Assembly: GCA_009731375.1 (NCBI GenBank)
Contig: BJOX01000258.1
Location: forward strand, 83,894-110,878
Source: Paulinella micropora
Lineage: Eukaryota > Cercozoa > Imbricatea > Euglyphida
DNA: 26,985 bases
Reading direction: 5' to 3'
A program made the translations under genes and the position numbers. Positions within the stretch are counted from its first letter, which is position 1; the number at the start of each line of letters is the position of its first letter. Of the stretch, positions 23,843-26,985 are shown piece after piece. A model generated the notes under the pieces. That model made no database searches. It saw nothing but the letters and a program-made list of their open reading frames with translations, and was not told where the DNA came from.

Positions 23843-24354
23843 TATATGTATATGTATATATATATATACATATATATAATATAGCGAAGGCAATTTGCAC
23901 GGCAACGACTGGTGCAGACATGTATTCTTATCTGATCTTTAATCTAATAATCTGATATAATCTAATCTAATCTAATTCAATTTTCTGTCATCTAATTCAC
24001 TTACTCTATATATAGCAATATCTAATGAGTATTATTGCATAGATGCATACATAATTATGTAATTGTACAGAGCTAATGTGTAAATACACTTTTAATTTCC
24101 TGAACAGGAAATTTTAATATATACAGAGAGCAGATTCTATAGGCAACTACGAGAGGATGTCCTTCGCTTCGTCACTAGACTGATAACACTTTTGAAGTAA
24201 TGATCGTGCAACTAGCACAAGATTAAATCATCTGTGTTATACGTCCTCAAGAGATAAAAGACGAACGTGGTGTCCTACGCAAGTGGATAACAATATAAAG
24301 CGATAAACCGTGACAGGTTCTACCACCTTCTTGCTGTCAAGTATTGTGGCAAGT
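22980..24354. other. Pyrimidine tracts and unassigned unique DNA
   Basis: 22986-23280 is a mixed TTC/TTTC/CTC tract. 23300-23740 is unique sequence without a supported exon. 23744-23880 is (CT)n then (TA)n. 23940-24350 is unique AT-rich DNA that contains a perfect 9-bp hairpin, AATTTCCTG with CAGGAAATT, at 24094-24113. Confidence 0.5.
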
Positions 24355-24499
24355 CTAGCGCTCATGCCGCTCAGGTGTTCCAAGCGTCGAGGCGCCTAGA
24401 CGATCTGGGGTATGCTCAGGTGAAGCTGGCGACGCCTTCGATTTCAGGCTCTTTGACTTCTTTCCTTTATTAGATTTGCTCTTATTGCTTTTGCTTTTC
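24355..24499 (-). CDS. Probable terminal exon of a minus-strand gene, Lys/Ser-rich C-terminus
   Basis: On the minus strand a CATCTGTAG acceptor opens a 145-base exon encoding KSKSNKSKSNKGKKSKSLK, then SKASPASPEHTPDRLG and TLGTPERHER before a stop at 24355-24357. It starts with the third base of a codon, so the upstream exon should end in phase 2. The rest of the gene would lie to the right, partly in the 767-N gap. Composition (basic KS repeats, then SP/TP sites) resembles a nuclear disordered tail. The product is unknown. Confidence 0.4.
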
Positions 24500-24596
24500 C
24501 TACAGATGATAATAATTATAATCACAACAACAACAACAATAACAACAACAAATAATAATGATAATAATAACAATAATAATAATAATAATAATAATA
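24500..24596. repeat. (AAC)n and (AAT)n microsatellite
   Basis: ACA and ATA triplets directly next to the left end of MITE copy 2, which is inserted in the AT-rich end of the tract. Confidence 0.8.
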
Positions 24597-24692
24597 TTGC
24601 TGTTGACATTCAAGACAACAACAAAAATTAGTTTTTCATTTTTGTGTCAGATTTTCATTTTTGTGACAGTTTTTCATTTTTGTGACAAAATT
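24597..24692. mobile_element. MITE copy 2, right part lost in gap
   Basis: Begins after TA (24595-24596) with TTGCTGTTGACATTCAAGAC and follows copy 1 almost base for base, with one extra CAA unit near 24620, through the TTTTCATTTTTGTGACAG repeats until the gap at 24693-25459. Confidence 0.85.
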
Positions 24693-25459
24693 NNNNNNNN
24701 NNNNNNNNNNNNNNNNNNNNNNNNNNNNNNNNNNNNNNNNNNNNNNNNNNNNNNNNNNNNNNNNNNNNNNNNNNNNNNNNNNNNNNNNNNNNNNNNNNNN
24801 NNNNNNNNNNNNNNNNNNNNNNNNNNNNNNNNNNNNNNNNNNNNNNNNNNNNNNNNNNNNNNNNNNNNNNNNNNNNNNNNNNNNNNNNNNNNNNNNNNNN
24901 NNNNNNNNNNNNNNNNNNNNNNNNNNNNNNNNNNNNNNNNNNNNNNNNNNNNNNNNNNNNNNNNNNNNNNNNNNNNNNNNNNNNNNNNNNNNNNNNNNNN
25001 NNNNNNNNNNNNNNNNNNNNNNNNNNNNNNNNNNNNNNNNNNNNNNNNNNNNNNNNNNNNNNNNNNNNNNNNNNNNNNNNNNNNNNNNNNNNNNNNNNNN
25101 NNNNNNNNNNNNNNNNNNNNNNNNNNNNNNNNNNNNNNNNNNNNNNNNNNNNNNNNNNNNNNNNNNNNNNNNNNNNNNNNNNNNNNNNNNNNNNNNNNNN
25201 NNNNNNNNNNNNNNNNNNNNNNNNNNNNNNNNNNNNNNNNNNNNNNNNNNNNNNNNNNNNNNNNNNNNNNNNNNNNNNNNNNNNNNNNNNNNNNNNNNNN
25301 NNNNNNNNNNNNNNNNNNNNNNNNNNNNNNNNNNNNNNNNNNNNNNNNNNNNNNNNNNNNNNNNNNNNNNNNNNNNNNNNNNNNNNNNNNNNNNNNNNNN
25401 NNNNNNNNNNNNNNNNNNNNNNNNNNNNNNNNNNNNNNNNNNNNNNNNNNNNNNNNNNN
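24693..25459. other. Assembly gap, 767 N
   Basis: Unsequenced. The right edge is poly-C (25460-25481). It presumably holds the right part of MITE copy 2 and possibly upstream exons of the minus-strand gene. Confidence 0.95.
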
Positions 25460-25689
25460 CCCCCCCCCCCCCCCCCCCCCCAACCATCACCACCACTATA
25501 TATATACATATATATATATTAATATTATTGCTTTTGTTTTGATTAGCCTATACTTTGTCTCTGTTTGCTCTCTTTTCTACTTTGACTAATTTTATTATTG
25601 AGTTTACTACAAGTTCAACACACTATGTACAACTAATAATTAAAATTCTAAGTTTAGGAGAAAAAAAAAAAAAAAGAAAAAAAAATCTA

Positions 25690-26210
25690 CCTGGTAAAAG
25701 TTGCTTCGGTGACTATAGCTTCGAGCGTAACTAAAGCCATGGTCGTGCACAGTAGATAGCAGACCGAAATTTCAGAGGAAAAAAATCCAAAACCATGGTT
25801 ACCAAAGCCATTGTTTAGGGGACTATTGCTTCGGTGAGTATGTACCATTGACGGGCTGCATACGTACACTTTCCGAAAGCTATTGTTTCGGTGACCATGG
25901 CTTCGGTGAGTACGTACAATTGCAGGGCTGGGTTCGTACAACTTTCGAAAGCCATTGCTTCGTGACGATGGCTTCGCTGAGTACATACAATTACAAAGCT
26001 GGGTACGTACAATTCCTGACCCCACTTTTCCCCTTCGACAGGGTACGTTCGATTGCCGGTGTACCAGCCATCTCTTCGAAAACGATAGCTTCGGTGAGAA
26101 CGTACAATTGCAGGGCTGGGTTCACGGTGGGAGTGCCACCTAGACCACCCCTTCACAGTCGACAGGGGACGTTCCATTGCCGGACGTACCAGCAAGTACT
26201 GCGAAAACTA
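25690..26210. repeat. Diverged GCTTCGGTGA minisatellite
   Basis: At least four units begin GCTTCGGTGAGTACGTACAA or close variants, near 25828, 25900, 25971 and 26088. Units contain CAGGGCTGGGTTCGTACAA and TTTCGAAAGCCATTG. The first two spacings are about 71-72 bp; the later units are longer (about 117 bp) with an inserted CAGGGTACGTTCGATTGCCGG segment that also recurs near 26163. Frames are open on both strands only because the units are similar. Confidence 0.75.
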
Positions 26211-26231
26211 AGTAATTTATTTATTTATTTA

Positions 26232-26947
26232 TTTATTCCCATGGGAGAGCAGAAAATATGCTAAAAAAAAAAATGATTTTAGCATTCATGACACTCCCCT
26301 AAACGCAAATATTTACGTGAATTCTAAAAAAATATATCAGCATCAAGATCGAGTCTGGGGCTGCCACCCTGTCAATATGAGCTCCCAACTCCTCCTGGCT
26401 CACACCCATGATTTATTCCGACGGGGGGTGCAGAAAATATGCTAAAAAAACAAGCAATTTTCGCATTCAGGAAACTCCCCTAACGCAAATATTTGCGTGA
26501 ATTCAAAGAACTATATTACTGACGACATTCAAGAGGAAAAAAAAAAAAAAAAAAACAGTTTTTCGATTTTGGTTGGAATTTTAATTTTGTGTCAGTTTTT
26601 CATTTTTGTGGCAAAAATTCAAATTTTCCAATTTAACGGTAACATTTCGCGAAAATTTACGATATTTTGCGGACGAATATAGCAGTTAATTTGAAAAATT
26701 CAAAATTCCAACCAAAATGGAAATTCCAACCAAAATTAAAATTCCAACCAAAATCTAATTTTTTTTTTTTTCTCTTGAATGTCGTCAGTAATATCAGCAT
26801 CAAAAATCGAGTCTGATGACCCTGCCAATATGAGCTCCCAACTCCTCCTGGTTTCCACAAACAGTGTTTTATTCCGATTGGGGGTGAAAAAAGCCAGGAT
26901 TTTTAGCATTCAGGACACTCCCCTAACGCAAATATTTGCGTGAATTT

Positions 26948-26985
<38 letters not shown>
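26232..26985. repeat. About 185-bp tandem satellite, three monomers
   Basis: Monomers start TTTATTCC at 26232, 26412 and 26878. Shared blocks include GCAGAAAATATGCTAAAAAA, ACTCCCCTAACGCAAATATT, and ATGAGCTCCCAACTCCTCCT. Monomer 1 is 180 bp; monomer 2 is about 188 bp after removing the MITE and its duplicated TA; monomer 3 runs into poly-A at the window end. Confidence 0.85.
26516..26791. mobile_element. MITE copy 3 inserted in a satellite monomer
   Basis: 276 bp with inverted ends TTACTGACGACATTCAAGAG, flanked by TA at 26514-26515 and 26792-26793. Core sequence around AACATTTCGCGAAAATTTAC matches copy 1, but the terminal repeats differ from it (GACGACATTC against TTGACATTC). AAAATTCCAACCAAAA occurs on the right and its reverse complement on the left, so subterminal inverted motifs are present. 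Confidence 0.9.

Noticed and set aside
25815-26195. 126-residue minus-strand frame with repeated YVLTEAM
   Set aside because: Periodicity comes from the minisatellite and several frames are open at once; there are no splice signals or family resemblance.

Overview
The window is eukaryotic nuclear DNA. It has split genes with short exons, GT-AG introns (one GC-AG), an RS-domain splicing-type protein, tRNA-derived SINEs, MITEs and extreme microsatellite expansion in introns and intergenic DNA. A short interstitial (CCCTAA)3 tract at 8431-8449 is the TTAGGG-type telomere repeat. I cannot name the organism; a unicellular holozoan, another protist or an alga would all fit. There are ten assembly gaps (947-956, 8479-8526, 9884-9932, 10455-10484, 11705-11904, 14231-14240, 15373-15473, 16206-16305, 17794-17803, 24693-25459), most of them next to poly-C or microsatellite sequence. 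The very long computed reading frames in the repeats are not genes.

Layout. (1) 22-1265, plus strand: the 3' part of an unidentified gene with tandemly duplicated mini-exons. (2) 1266-4681: microsatellites, a possible retroelement-like relic and a complete MITE (3381-3651). (3) 4682-7805, minus strand: a complete four-exon gene for a 537-residue protein with an N-terminal SPARR-type repeat array, one RRM and a C-terminal RS domain. (4) 7806-8666: the divergent upstream region shared by genes 3 and 5, with a gap. (5) 8667-21633, plus strand: the main find, a gene of at least 21 exons spread over 13 kb. Joined with consistent intron phases, the visible exons give 535 residues: an FHA phosphothreonine-binding domain, a Ser/Pro/Ala-rich linker, and a CK1/TTBK-type protein kinase domain with all catalytic residues present. 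The 5' end is probably in or next to the 8479-8526 gap. A poly(A) signal follows the stop by about 50 bases. (6) 21634-24354: AT-rich and pyrimidine-rich DNA with a 69-bp tandem duplication. (7) 24355-24499, minus strand: a probable terminal exon of another gene. (8) 24597-26985: a second MITE cut by a gap, a GCTTCGGTGA minisatellite, and a roughly 185-bp satellite with a third MITE inserted in one monomer.

The RS/RRM gene and the FHA-kinase gene are transcribed divergently. The kinase introns hold most of the repeat mass: the intron 12100-16441 is almost entirely ATT, CTA and CTT triplet repeats plus SINEs, and the intron 18634-20704 is almost entirely CTA repeats. Many introns begin with a (TATG)n tract that runs straight out of the GTATGT donor, which suggests that repeats are seeded at splice sites. 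Gene models were built by eye from splice signals, phase and family resemblance; no alignment or transcript data were available.
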